Assembly: GCF_900107405.1 (NCBI RefSeq)
Contig: NZ_FNPV01000006.1
Coordinates: 62,001 to 126,000 of the forward strand
Source: Tindallia californiensis
GTDB taxonomy: Bacteria; Bacillota; Clostridia; Peptostreptococcales; Tindalliaceae
DNA: 64,000 nucleotides
Direction of reading: 5' to 3'
Shown: positions 27,601-36,223 of the stretch, one piece after another
Numbering within the stretch: the stretch's first letter is position 1
Layout: each line of letters starts with the position of its first letter
Position numbers and translations under genes: made by a program
Notes under the pieces: generated by a model
Seen by the model: only the letters and a program-made list of their open reading frames with translations
What the model was told of the DNA's origin: nothing
The model's database searches: none

Positions 27601-27646
27601 CTTGACTTCTTGACTTCTTGACTTCTTTCATCGCTTTCGCTATAGT
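27601..27646 (+). promoter_or_regulatory. Promoter of the two-component genes with three tandem TTGACT units
   Basis: CTTGACTT is repeated three times with a 9-bp period (27601-27626). The third unit provides TTGACT at 27618-27623, which sits exactly 17 nt before TATAGT at 27641-27646, a good sigmaA promoter 47 nt ahead of the downstream gene. The extra copies may bind a regulator. The repeat lies between divergent operons. Confidence 0.6.
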
Positions 27647-27692
27647 TAGATTATTCAAAATAACCATCAATGAAAAGGGGGAAAACTAGCCC

Positions 27693-28676
27693 ATGAGCCG
27701 CATGTATACCATGGAATCTTTCTTAAGCGCTATTGGCTGGCTATCGCTCCTTTTGGGATTGATTATCCTTAATTTTTATGGCTATTACCGTCAGAAAAGC
27801 CTTCCTGCCCGATGGTGGTTTCATAGTGCCTCCTTTTTAATAGCAGGAGTATGTTGCCTAAAGATCATGATCATTGCTATGCTGGAAATGCCTATAAAAA
27901 CCTCTTTCCAGCAATTCACCTACCTGTTAAGCTGGGCAGCCAGTATCACGCTTCTCTTCGCTGCTTTTTTTTATTGGCAAACTACCCGCCAGAAAAGTAA
28001 TTCCAACCCTGAACCATCGTTACCGCTCCCTCTGGCCTCTTTATTTCAGGCAATGGAAGACTGGATATGCATTTACGACAGTGATTTTAACCTAATGAGT
28101 AGCAATCACCAAGATTATCCGCTATATTCAGTGACAGAGCTTCATCACCTGCCAAGCTTTCTCCACCAAGTAAACCTATTGCTTTCAAAGGAAGAATCTA
28201 CCCGCCTTCATTTATTTCTAAACCATTTAGATGCTAAGAACGCCTTGATGGACATCCAGTTATTATTGCACCCTTTCAAAAGCTATATGGTTTTATCAAA
28301 AGTGCTGGATCATCATCGTATATGGGTAGGAACGATTATGCTCATTCATCCAGCCGAAAAAGAACTGTCATTGATCCATTCTATCGACACCCAAAACAAA
28401 CAAATAGAAGCATATAACCAACAACGACAATCTTCCTTATTAAAGCTGGAACAATTTGAATTTGAAAAGGAAAAGGATCGTTTATTGCAAGACCTCAACC
28501 TCAGTATTATTCGTAGCATTCAGCATCATATTCACCAGATTCAAAGACTGCAGGAGAATAAGTCCCTGGCCGTAAACGAAAAACGAAGCGCTATTGCCCG
28601 TATTAGTGAAGAGATTGGCTGTTTATATAAACAACTGCGTCAAACAGTACGCCAGATGGCAACGAAAGGAGAATAA
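27693..28676 (+). CDS. Membrane PAS sensor with degenerate NarL-type dimerisation domain, no kinase domain
   Basis: 327 residues. About three membrane segments (residues ~8-28, ~40-60, ~72-95), a PAS-like region (~115-230; DWICIYDSDFNLMSS), then a coiled coil of ~75 residues. The last part resembles the DHp domain of NarL/DesK-type kinases, but where those have DLHD it reads QDLNLSII, so the phosphoacceptor His is replaced by Asn. The protein stops (LRQTVRQMATKGE) just where the ATPase domain would begin. It cannot be a working kinase and may be an accessory sensor. The response regulator follows after 7 nt; a complete kinase is encoded convergently. Confidence 0.6.
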   Translation: MSRMYTMESFLSAIGWLSLLLGLIILNFYGYYRQKSLPARWWFHSASFLIAGVCCLKIMIIAMLEMPIKTSFQQFTYLLSWAASITLLFAAFFYWQTTRQKSNSNPEPSLPLPLASLFQAMEDWICIYDSDFNLMSSNHQDYPLYSVTELHHLPSFLHQVNLLLSKEESTRLHLFLNHLDAKNALMDIQLLLHPFKSYMVLSKVLDHHRIWVGTIMLIHPAEKELSLIHSIDTQNKQIEAYNQQRQSSLLKLEQFEFEKEKDRLLQDLNLSIIRSIQHHIHQIQRLQENKSLAVNEKRSAIARISEEIGCLYKQLRQTVRQMATKGE

Positions 28677-28683
28677 GGTTCCT

Positions 28684-29331
28684 ATGATCCGACTTTTGCT
28701 AGCCGACGATCAGGTATTATTCCGAAGTATGTTAGAAGAAGTCATTACCAGTGATGAACGTTTCCATTTAGTAGGATGTGCCTCGAACGGGTTAGAAGCT
28801 TTGGATTTAATGAAAGTAACCCAGCCGGACGTAGCACTGCTGGACATCCGGATGCCTAAAATGGATGGTCTGGCCACCCTTGCCGCTATTAAGAAACAGT
28901 ATCCTACTGTCAAAGTATTAATGCTTACCACTTTTGAAGATCCTTTCAGTGTCCGAGAATCACTCCAAACTGGCGCCGACGGGTATTTACTGAAAAGCAT
29001 GAAACCACCAGCATTATTGGCTGCTCTTTTTTGTGTCGCCCAGGACATTATGGTCATGCATCGTGAAATCTATGAATCTACTTTAAAAAACAATACACCT
29101 GCTCTTGCTAACCATGCTCCCACTTTGGAAATTGATGGAATACAGTTTACGAAAAGTGATCTGCAAATTATGAAAGGAATTGCCGAAGGAAAAACCAACA
29201 AAGAAATTGCTCTTCTTCTAAACTATAGCGAAGGAACCATCAAAAATAAAGTATCTCAGTTGCTTTCCAAAACAAATCTTCAGGATCGTACGCAAATATC
29301 GGTTTATGCCCTTAAAAACCAACTGATTTAA
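28684..29331 (+). CDS. NarL/LuxR-type response regulator
   Basis: 215 residues from the ATG at 28684; a longer open frame starts inside the previous gene. Receiver domain: acidic pocket LLADDQ, phospho-acceptor Asp in LLDIRMPKMDG, Thr in MLTTFED and Lys in YLLKSMKP. C-terminal LuxR-type HTH: LQIMKGIAEGKTNKEIALLL then YSEGTIKNKVSQLLSK. It probably acts with the histidine kinase at 29336-31096, whose gene meets it tail to tail 4 bp away. Targets unknown; the divergent pst operon is one candidate. Confidence 0.92.
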   Translation: MIRLLLADDQVLFRSMLEEVITSDERFHLVGCASNGLEALDLMKVTQPDVALLDIRMPKMDGLATLAAIKKQYPTVKVLMLTTFEDPFSVRESLQTGADGYLLKSMKPPALLAALFCVAQDIMVMHREIYESTLKNNTPALANHAPTLEIDGIQFTKSDLQIMKGIAEGKTNKEIALLLNYSEGTIKNKVSQLLSKTNLQDRTQISVYALKNQLI

Positions 29332-29335
29332 GCGA

Positions 29336-31096
29336 TCATAAACAGGATGGAGACGGAATTGCGAGAGGAAATTCACCATAGATATGAAAACCACCTCCTT
29401 CGCCAGAACCAAAGCTAATTCTTCCTCCCAAAACTTCTATCCGTTCACGAATTCCTTTCAGCCCCAAACTTTCCGTTACATGGGTGCAACCACTACCGTC
29501 ATCGATGGCATATACCTCAAACTGATGTTGCTGATAGCGGAGAAAGATATGCAATGTTTTGGCACTACCATGCCGAATAGCGTTGGTAATCGCCTCCCGG
29601 CATAACCGATAAACAGCTTCATTTTGTTCAGCTTCCAACACATAAGGTGTTCCCTGACACCTTACCTCCAACTGAAGCGGGCTGGTTGCCAGCGACAAAA
29701 TCGCCTCTTCTAAATTAGACACCGGAGGAGAACCCTGCTGACAAAGGGAATCCTGTAGATCTGTCAAATTGTTGAGAAGTAGTTCTTTCCCTTCATAAAG
29801 ACACTGATCCAGGACTTTTCCGTCTTTCTCTAACAATGCCAGTTCAAGTTTTCCCATGACCACCGTTAAACTATGTCCTATAAAATCATGTACATTTTGC
29901 GAAACCAAAGAACGAGCTCGAAAAACAGCCAGTTCTTTTTCTTTTTTTGCAAGATTCTCCAGTTGTTCCCCCATGGCTTCCAGCTTCTTTTGAGAAGCTT
30001 GAAGCTGCTCCTGCATGCCCACTATTTCTGTAATATCAATAAACAGGATGGCTGTCAGATCCTTTTCTATCCTCATTTTTCTCCATTTCAAGTGACGATC
30101 CCGGCAGACAGTCCTAAAAGAAGTTGTTTCTTCTGTCGGCGGTAAAATGATCCACTGCCACAAATTCTGACGATTTTTCTCCTGATCCTGCCTAAAGAAA
30201 AACGAGATCACTGTTTCAAAAGAACCTTCAAAAACAAACGCCTTTGTCTCTTTCAGTCCATTGGATGGCAGCCAGCTTTTTACGGCCGGATTCATATCCA
30301 CTATCTCTAAAGAAGGATTCAACCATATAACGCCCTGTTTGAAATGATCGTACACATGCTGGCGAGAAAGGGGCACAATATCTAAAAACCGATAAATACT
30401 GGCCGGAATGGCAAAAAAAGTAATGGAAAGTGCCATGGCAATAGGCGTCACATCAAAGGGGCGAAAAGGAAAAATCCATGGAATATCTGTAAGCTTAAAC
30501 GTAATATAGTAAAAATTGATCAATAGTGGTGCCAAGGCACAAGAAGCAAAAAGACGACAGATGATCTTTTTCTTTGCATGAAACCGAGAATCAAAAGAAC
30601 GCCGAACCAACAGGAACATCCCTGCTAAAATATATCCGTACAAGATAAACTGACTTGGCAAAAACATCCAGCCAAAACGGGTCCGCCCATATTCAAATAC
30701 AGAATAAAACCCATAATGCAGCGGATTGGTTGCCACAGCAAGAAAACTGATGATTGGATGAATCAGCAGAAATGCCCATTGTTCTTTTTTAGGCAGAGAA
30801 TATCCGGCATACAATAATGCAAAAATAAAAATGGACAATCCCAAAAACTGTACCCCTACATATTGAATCACCACACAGGACCATCGCAAGGTTACATTCG
30901 GCGTTACTGTTTTGATTACTTTTGATCCTGTCCAAAGAATCAGTAGCCCTAAAATCGATAAATAGGAATAAAGCAGCGGTGTTTTTTGAGAACGATAGTA
31001 AAAAAACAGGGCCAATATTAGCATACATGTTGCCGCTACCATGTTAGAGGTTGCAATGGTTAACTTTCCCACAGCCTGTTCCGGCGTAAATGTCAT
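29336..31096 (-). CDS. 7TM-PAS sensor histidine kinase, NarL/LiaS type
   Basis: About 586 residues from the ATG at 31096 (GAAGGAG 8 nt upstream); the open frame continues 42 codons upstream without a site. Domains in order: seven membrane segments of the histidine-kinase N-terminal 7TM type (~15-240), a PAS-like domain (~260-370; FKQGVIWLNPSLEIVDMNPA), a coiled coil (~375-415), HisKA_3 with the phosphoacceptor in NVHDFIGHSLTVV, and an HATPase with EAITNAIRHG and DDGSGCTHVTESLGLKGI. All catalytic parts are present. It is convergent with its likely partner response regulator. Confidence 0.88.
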   Translation of the reverse strand: MTFTPEQAVGKLTIATSNMVAATCMLILALFFYYRSQKTPLLYSYLSILGLLILWTGSKVIKTVTPNVTLRWSCVVIQYVGVQFLGLSIFIFALLYAGYSLPKKEQWAFLLIHPIISFLAVATNPLHYGFYSVFEYGRTRFGWMFLPSQFILYGYILAGMFLLVRRSFDSRFHAKKKIICRLFASCALAPLLINFYYITFKLTDIPWIFPFRPFDVTPIAMALSITFFAIPASIYRFLDIVPLSRQHVYDHFKQGVIWLNPSLEIVDMNPAVKSWLPSNGLKETKAFVFEGSFETVISFFFRQDQEKNRQNLWQWIILPPTEETTSFRTVCRDRHLKWRKMRIEKDLTAILFIDITEIVGMQEQLQASQKKLEAMGEQLENLAKKEKELAVFRARSLVSQNVHDFIGHSLTVVMGKLELALLEKDGKVLDQCLYEGKELLLNNLTDLQDSLCQQGSPPVSNLEEAILSLATSPLQLEVRCQGTPYVLEAEQNEAVYRLCREAITNAIRHGSAKTLHIFLRYQQHQFEVYAIDDGSGCTHVTESLGLKGIRERIEVLGGRISFGSGEGGGFHIYGEFPLAIPSPSCL

Positions 31097-31270
31097 TTTT
31101 TTCTCTCCTTCGTCACGAAAACCAATTTCTTTTGTGACTTTACTGGTTAAACGATGACTTTTCTTTACCCTTTCAGCACTATTCCAGTGACTCCCCCCTG
31201 TCGTACACTTATTATAATCCAATTATTTCGAATAATAAAGCTGGTTTTATTCGCAGAAAGGCGGTTTGTC

Positions 31271-31630
31271 ATGGCTTTCTTTCAAGTTAAACTGAACCCA
31301 TCTGGGCGATTTTACTTTGTCTTCTGCCATCAAGAAGATTTTTCTATGGTTTCCCGCAGCTATGCCGATCGAGCCCAGTTAGAAGAAAGCATTGTACAGC
31401 TCCGAAAATTCAGCGACCTATATGAGATAATCGATCGCCATCCTCCTGCTTTTTACCCCTGCTTTCTTATTCATAAGGAATGTTCCGGGCAGGTGTTTTT
31501 TCAGGCCTATGGCCTGAAAGGAGATCTCATCATGACCAGCATGCCTTTTCACACCCTGGCTGAATGCCAAAAAGCTATTGCTGCTCTAAAGCAACGGGCA
31601 AAAGATTCTAAAGTTCAGGATTTAACGTAA
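31271..31630 (+). CDS. YegP/DUF1508-like two-repeat small protein
   Basis: 119 residues from the ATG at 31271, with AAAGGCGG 7 nt upstream. Two similar units: FFQVKLNPSGRFYFVF to about residue 50, and CFLIHKECSGQVFFQA from about residue 65 to the end. Each has the beta-strand pattern 'F.i.k...G.f.f...' plus a helix seen in YegP (DUF1508) proteins, which usually carry two such repeats. Role unknown; family members are linked to stress in some bacteria. The match is moderate. Confidence 0.55.
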   Translation: MAFFQVKLNPSGRFYFVFCHQEDFSMVSRSYADRAQLEESIVQLRKFSDLYEIIDRHPPAFYPCFLIHKECSGQVFFQAYGLKGDLIMTSMPFHTLAECQKAIAALKQRAKDSKVQDLT

Positions 31631-31730
31631 GAAACACCCACTTTATCATGGAAATGAAAGGAGGTGAAACCACCTCATGGGAATGAACTGGCAGTAGAGG
31701 CAATAGACCAAAATTCAAAGGAGGATTTCA

Positions 31731-32978
31731 ATGAATAAGCAATGGATACAAAAAGGATTGACGGGAATAATAGGGATGACGTTGGTATTGATGACCCTAA
31801 CACTCACAGCCTGGGCCGACAACACAGCTATTGAAGGATTGTGGGAACGAAATGATAAGCAGGTTCTCCAGATCGCTGGAGATGAAGGTTTGTTTTACGA
31901 TATTGGCACTTCTGCCTGGCGCCTTTATCCCGTTAAAAATGGAGACCAGCAACTACGAAATATTATACAAATTAGCGAAACAGAATGGATACTGGATTCT
32001 CTTAGATATTTCCAGCAAGGTGGAGAGCGTAAAGTAGCATGGTCAGAAACCGCCACCCTTACCTTGCGAGATGAGGGCCAATCCTTCGTGATCAATTCAC
32101 AGACAATCCACCCATTTACTGGAAAGCTTCAACGAAGTACGGCTACTTATCAGCGTCTGGAAGATGCTCCTCTACCAGCAGAAGAACCTGTCGTGGAAGA
32201 ACCTGTAGTGGAAGAGCCTGTAGTGGAAGAAAAACCGGCTCCTGTGACGGAAGAAAAACCAGTAATCATAGCGGAATCTGAAGACAGTAGCAGTGAAGTC
32301 TTTGACTCTGGCATACGCATGGGATGGTCGAAAAACGATCAAGCCTTAGGATATCGAGTATTCCGTTCTACCAGCCGTGATGATTTAGGCCTCTCCGTCA
32401 CCGACTTTTACATCACCGCCACACGGTTTGTGGACGTGAATGTAGAACCAGACACCGAGTACCATTACACCGTATTACCGGTACTGGCAGAAGCAAAACC
32501 TCTTGAAAACATTGAAGAACGTCTTGGAAATGCGATTGCCAAGTTTACTAAAAAAACAGGTTCCCGCATTACTCATGTAGGAGAAGAAAAAGGATTTATT
32601 ATTCTTCAGCTAGACAATCCTATGATGATTGTCAATGGAGAAACTCAAGAAATAGATCCAGGCCGTGGAACAACCCCTATTGTTGTTAACGGCCGAAGCA
32701 TGGTGCCTATCCGCGCCATTGTAGAAGCTATGGGAGGGAAGATTCACTGGGATGGAAGTGAAAGTAAGATCAGTCTTCATGCACGAAATCAAGTAGTCGA
32801 TATGTGGTTAAATCAAAATCAAGTCCATCGAAATGGAAATGCTGATCAAATGGATGTTGCCCCTATTTCTCAGAGTGGGCGTACCTTTGTACCGATTCGT
32901 TTCGCCTCCGAAAACCTGGATGCAAAAGCTGATTGGATCAACAGCACCAAAGAAATTGTCATTGTTTATACCAAGTAA
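31731..32978 (+). CDS. Secreted protein with fibronectin-like and stalk (copper amine oxidase N-like) domains
   Basis: 415 residues. Signal peptide (LVLMTLTLTAWA, cleavage near residue 29), a lipocalin-like N-terminal region (~30-140), an acidic Pro/Glu linker with three tandem EEPVVEEPVVEEPVV units (15-bp DNA repeats near 32190-32230), a fibronectin III-like domain (~190-265; IRMGWSKNDQALGYRVFRST), and a C-terminal stalk domain of the Cu_amine_oxidN1 type (~290-412) with paired NGRSMVPIRAIVEAMGG and SGRTFVPIRFASENLDA repeats. Stalk domains are common in exported clostridial proteins and do not bind copper here as far as can be seen. GGAGG lies before the ATG. Probably cell-envelope associated. 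Confidence 0.7.
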   Translation: MNKQWIQKGLTGIIGMTLVLMTLTLTAWADNTAIEGLWERNDKQVLQIAGDEGLFYDIGTSAWRLYPVKNGDQQLRNIIQISETEWILDSLRYFQQGGERKVAWSETATLTLRDEGQSFVINSQTIHPFTGKLQRSTATYQRLEDAPLPAEEPVVEEPVVEEPVVEEKPAPVTEEKPVIIAESEDSSSEVFDSGIRMGWSKNDQALGYRVFRSTSRDDLGLSVTDFYITATRFVDVNVEPDTEYHYTVLPVLAEAKPLENIEERLGNAIAKFTKKTGSRITHVGEEKGFIILQLDNPMMIVNGETQEIDPGRGTTPIVVNGRSMVPIRAIVEAMGGKIHWDGSESKISLHARNQVVDMWLNQNQVHRNGNADQMDVAPISQSGRTFVPIRFASENLDAKADWINSTKEIVIVYTK

Positions 32979-33007
32979 AGAATTAAAATCTAAGGAGTGA
33001 GTAAATA

Positions 33008-33793
33008 GTGAACCCTCTTCAAAAGAAACTTATCATCCTCCTCATGCTATTCCTGTTATTGCCAGGATGCGGTGGTGATTCTTCTTCCCAGGCAAGCTCT
33101 GATTCCGAAGGAGAAACGACCATGCAAAATCAAGAAACACAAGAATCGCAAGAATCCGGAAAAGAAGCGACTTCCACCCTCGAAACAACAGCTCTGTTAC
33201 CAGCTTATAAATCACTGGTAGATGAAATTCTTGCGGCCATAGAAGCCGGTTATCAGTATGACTCAGGTTTCGCACCCATTACACGTCAAGGTAAGTATGT
33301 GCTGGCAGGCGATCCTTCTGCCGATGACTTTATCACTTCCTTTACCATTGGCATTGTAAATGAAAAAAACTACCAGGTAATCAAAACCGAAGGCGAACTT
33401 ACCGATATCCACGAAAATGATATGTTGGGTGCAGGACTAGACCTTATGGGTACCCATCTTCAAAATCTCCTTCATCAGTTACAGGCCCATTCCTCCGGAT
33501 CTCCCTATGAAGAAAACGAATTTCATCATTGGGACATTTTAGACGTGGACCTTCAAACATCAGGGAATACAACGACGGTTACTGTCACCAAAGAATTGCC
33601 CGATTCCAGCCAAGACCCTTCCATCGAGACCTATACCTTATCCGATGGATTACTGGATGCTTTCAGCTTATCCACTCCTTATATTAACCAAGGGGAGTTA
33701 CAGGAAACAACCTATACCTACCAAAGCAAGGGACCTGTGGACGGTGCTTTTCTATCTTCTTTATATGAAGAAACCCTTGCTCAAATTCCTTAA
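33008..33793 (+). CDS. Hypothetical lipoprotein
   Basis: 261 residues starting at GTG (AAGGAG about 12 nt upstream). Lipobox FLLLPGC with Cys at ~21, then a Ser/Glu/Gln-rich linker (~25-60), then a ~200-residue domain I do not recognise (ITRQGKYVLAGDPSADDF, THLQNLLHQLQAHSSG, TVTVTKELPDSSQDPS). It follows the stalk-domain gene by 29 nt and is probably in the same transcript, which ends at the terminator at 33821. Likely anchored on the outer face of the membrane. Confidence 0.65.
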   Translation: MNPLQKKLIILLMLFLLLPGCGGDSSSQASSDSEGETTMQNQETQESQESGKEATSTLETTALLPAYKSLVDEILAAIEAGYQYDSGFAPITRQGKYVLAGDPSADDFITSFTIGIVNEKNYQVIKTEGELTDIHENDMLGAGLDLMGTHLQNLLHQLQAHSSGSPYEENEFHHWDILDVDLQTSGNTTTVTVTKELPDSSQDPSIETYTLSDGLLDAFSLSTPYINQGELQETTYTYQSKGPVDGAFLSSLYEETLAQIP

Positions 33794-33820
33794 CCTTCAT
33801 TAATTATCTAGTGCATTCCT

Positions 33821-33850
33821 CGGGAAAGCCAAAAGGCTTTCCCGCTTTTT
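33821..33850 (+). terminator. Terminator after the lipoprotein gene
   Basis: CGGGAAAGCC and GGCTTTCCCG form a 10-bp stem with an AAAA loop, followed by CTTTTT on the plus strand. It also lies at the 3' side of the convergent ECF operon. Confidence 0.88.
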
Positions 33851-33860
33851 CTCTTCCCCT

Positions 33861-34592
33861 TTACCGGTCTTCCAACAAACCATATTTTGTCTTTACCCGT
33901 TCCAACTTTTCCGTCATCGGATCCGTCAACCAAAACAGAAAAAAACCGGTAGCAATGCTATGAATCACATCAAACCAAAAGGCGGTTACATACATTCCCA
34001 GTAAAGCATCCAAAGAAAATACAGGCATAAACATAAACAGGGCACCGATATTAATAATCCCTCCATAGATAAAAAAGGTTGCCAACACCCCGAAAATACA
34101 TAGATTCTTTTTTGATTTTCGTATTTTCCCGTTAAAGAAAATAAGACCAGCCAAAAATCCTATGATCCCAAAACAAAACATTTGCCAAGGCGTCCATGGA
34201 CCCTGACCAAAGTAGAAATTTGAAACAAAGCCAGCCATGGCCCCTACCAAAAACCCAGACTCTGCACCAAAACTGATGCCGGCAATAATCACAATCGCCA
34301 CCACCGGCTTAAACTGAGGCAACATAAAAAAAGCAGCTCTTCCTGCTACTGCCAAAGCGGTTAGTACTGCAATAATCATTAGCTCTCTGGCCTGTGGTTC
34401 TCTTTCTTCAAAAATAAGAGCAAAAGGAAGTAAGGTGTAGAATATGATTAACATACTAATAAAATAGTACTTCCGATCTTCTAAGTACATCACTCCCAAC
34501 AGAATGGTGGCCGGAATCAATAGCAGGATCATTACGGCTGATATCACTAGGCGCCACCTAGCTTTCTTCAGGGACAAAAAAGAGCTTTGCAT
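33861..34592 (-). CDS. ECF transporter substrate-binding (S) component
   Basis: About 243 residues from the ATG at 34592. Six membrane segments with the ECF S-component pattern: LMIIAVLTALAVAGRAAFFM then QFKPVVAIVIIAGISFGAES and GAMAGFVSNFYFGQGPWTPW. S components are small membrane proteins that bind a vitamin or metal and topple in the bilayer to deliver it. It is the last gene after EcfT and the fused EcfA pair, overlapping the ATPase gene by 25 nt. Substrate not readable from sequence; the transcobalamin-like neighbours suggest a corrinoid. Confidence 0.82.
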   Translation of the reverse strand: MQSSFLSLKKARWRLVISAVMILLLIPATILLGVMYLEDRKYYFISMLIIFYTLLPFALIFEEREPQARELMIIAVLTALAVAGRAAFFMLPQFKPVVAIVIIAGISFGAESGFLVGAMAGFVSNFYFGQGPWTPWQMFCFGIIGFLAGLIFFNGKIRKSKKNLCIFGVLATFFIYGGIINIGALFMFMPVFSLDALLGMYVTAFWFDVIHSIATGFFLFWLTDPMTEKLERVKTKYGLLEDR

Positions 34593-36223
34593 CCTTGAAT
34601 CACATCCTTTTCCGTAATGGCCGCCGGCATTACATGACGTGCCATGCGATTGGCGGCTGTGGTGTAGAATCGGTTTCCAGCAAAGAACTGGTAACATGGT
34701 TCTGTGCTAACCACCTGCCCATCAAAAATAAGCGAACAGGTATCCGAATAGCGGGCACAGAATTCAATATCATGAGAAACCATTAGAACCGTCATCCCTT
34801 GATCTTTTAAGGCGATCAGCCGTTTCGCTAAGGCTTCCTTAAAGGGACGATCCAAGCCTTTCGTAGGTTCATCCAACAGCAGTAAATCCGGTGATATCAT
34901 TAATATTTTTGCCAAAGCCGCCCGTTGCAGTTCTCCACCACTCAGATCGTATGGATGAGCCTTTGTCAGATCTGATAAGCCCATAAACTCCAGCATGCTA
35001 GTTATTTGCTGGGAAGATGGCGGGCCTCCATCTATTTCCATACTTTCCAGATCTTCTATCAAGGTTTTTTTCACCAAAAGATTTTTAGGATTTTGAGGCA
35101 ATAAAGCGATTCTTTTATCCTTCCTTTTGAATTTTCCTCTATAAGCTTCCAAGATCTTTGCTGCCAAAAGTAAAAAAGTAGACTTGCCAACTCCATTGCC
35201 TCCCAGTAAGCAATGAAAATCTCCTTTTTTAACTGAAAGATTAAAACTCCTTAACACATCCTTTCCACCTTTTTCATAACGAAACCAAAGATCCTGACAT
35301 TCCAAGGAATTCTCTTTATTATCCAAGGAATTCTCTTTATTTTTCAAGGAATTTGAATGCTTTTTTCCCAAGTCCGCCGATACCTGTCTTTGGATTGTAT
35401 CCAGCCATTGCCGCCCTTCTTTCACTGTAACCGGACCGTATTCCATTCCTCGCTCCGAAGATCTTACCTCTCCATAAATCCGCATTGCTGTCGTTGTCAC
35501 ATAGTCTTTCTGCTTTTTGGTGAAATTATTTTTTCGAAGTAGTTCCTGAGAAAGATTCAAGTTAACTTCTCCTTTTTCCATCAAAACTAACCGATCGGCC
35601 ATAGGAATCACCTCTTCCAGCCGATGCTCCGATAAGAGAACGGTTACTCCCAGCTCCCGGTTTATTTTTTGAACAGTTTCTAAAAATTCAACGGCTGCAA
35701 TAGGATCCAACTGTGCTGTGGGTTCGTCCAGAATCAACACTTCTGGTTGCATCACCATAACAGCCGCCAGGTTTAGTAATTGCTTTTGTCCCCCAGAGAG
35801 ATGATGTACCGATCGGTGAAACCAGTCTTCGATTCCAAAAAAGCTGGCCATTTCAGCTACCCTGAGGCGAATCACTTCCTGTTTTTCACCTAAAGATTCT
35901 AAGCCAAAGGCCAATTCATGCCACACCTTATCCGTCACTATTTGATTTTCTGGACTTTGAAGCACGTAGCCTATAGCCGTTGCCTGGTCTTTCATTTCTA
36001 AGGATGCTAAGGACTCTCCCTTAAAAAGAATGTCGCCTTCTTTCTTGCCATGGGGCGTTAAGACTGGCTTTAATTGCCGCAACAAGGTGGTTTTTCCACA
36101 ACCAGACGCACCACAAAGAACCAGCATTTCTCCTGCGTCAATGGATAGGTTTACTTCCTTTAAAGCTGGGTGATTTTGTCCGGGATACCAGAAGTTGATA
36201 TTCTGGATGTCAAACAACGCCAT
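34568..36223 (-). CDS. Fused ECF ATPase (two EcfA domains in one protein)
   Basis: 551 residues from the ATG at 36223 (GGGAGG 7 nt upstream). Two complete ABC cassettes: the first with GASGCGKTTLLRQL, LSGGQKQLLNLAAVM, VLILDEPTAQLDP; the second with GGNGVGKSTFLLLAA, LSGGELQRAALAKI, LLLLDEPTKGLD. The linker holds a short tandem repeat (KNKENSLDNKENSL), matched by 21-bp DNA repeats near 35300-35350, suggesting slippage. It serves as the energy unit for the adjacent EcfT and S component. Overlaps the EcfT gene by 64 nt. Confidence 0.9.
   Translation of the reverse strand: MALFDIQNINFWYPGQNHPALKEVNLSIDAGEMLVLCGASGCGKTTLLRQLKPVLTPHGKKEGDILFKGESLASLEMKDQATAIGYVLQSPENQIVTDKVWHELAFGLESLGEKQEVIRLRVAEMASFFGIEDWFHRSVHHLSGGQKQLLNLAAVMVMQPEVLILDEPTAQLDPIAAVEFLETVQKINRELGVTVLLSEHRLEEVIPMADRLVLMEKGEVNLNLSQELLRKNNFTKKQKDYVTTTAMRIYGEVRSSERGMEYGPVTVKEGRQWLDTIQRQVSADLGKKHSNSLKNKENSLDNKENSLECQDLWFRYEKGGKDVLRSFNLSVKKGDFHCLLGGNGVGKSTFLLLAAKILEAYRGKFKRKDKRIALLPQNPKNLLVKKTLIEDLESMEIDGGPPSSQQITSMLEFMGLSDLTKAHPYDLSGGELQRAALAKILMISPDLLLLDEPTKGLDRPFKEALAKRLIALKDQGMTVLMVSHDIEFCARYSDTCSLIFDGQVVSTEPCYQFFAGNRFYTTAANRMARHVMPAAITEKDVIQGCKALFCP

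Noticed and set aside
32190-32240. CRISPR-like or regulatory repeat
   Set aside because: The 15-bp repeats are in-frame codons for EEPVV units in a protein linker.
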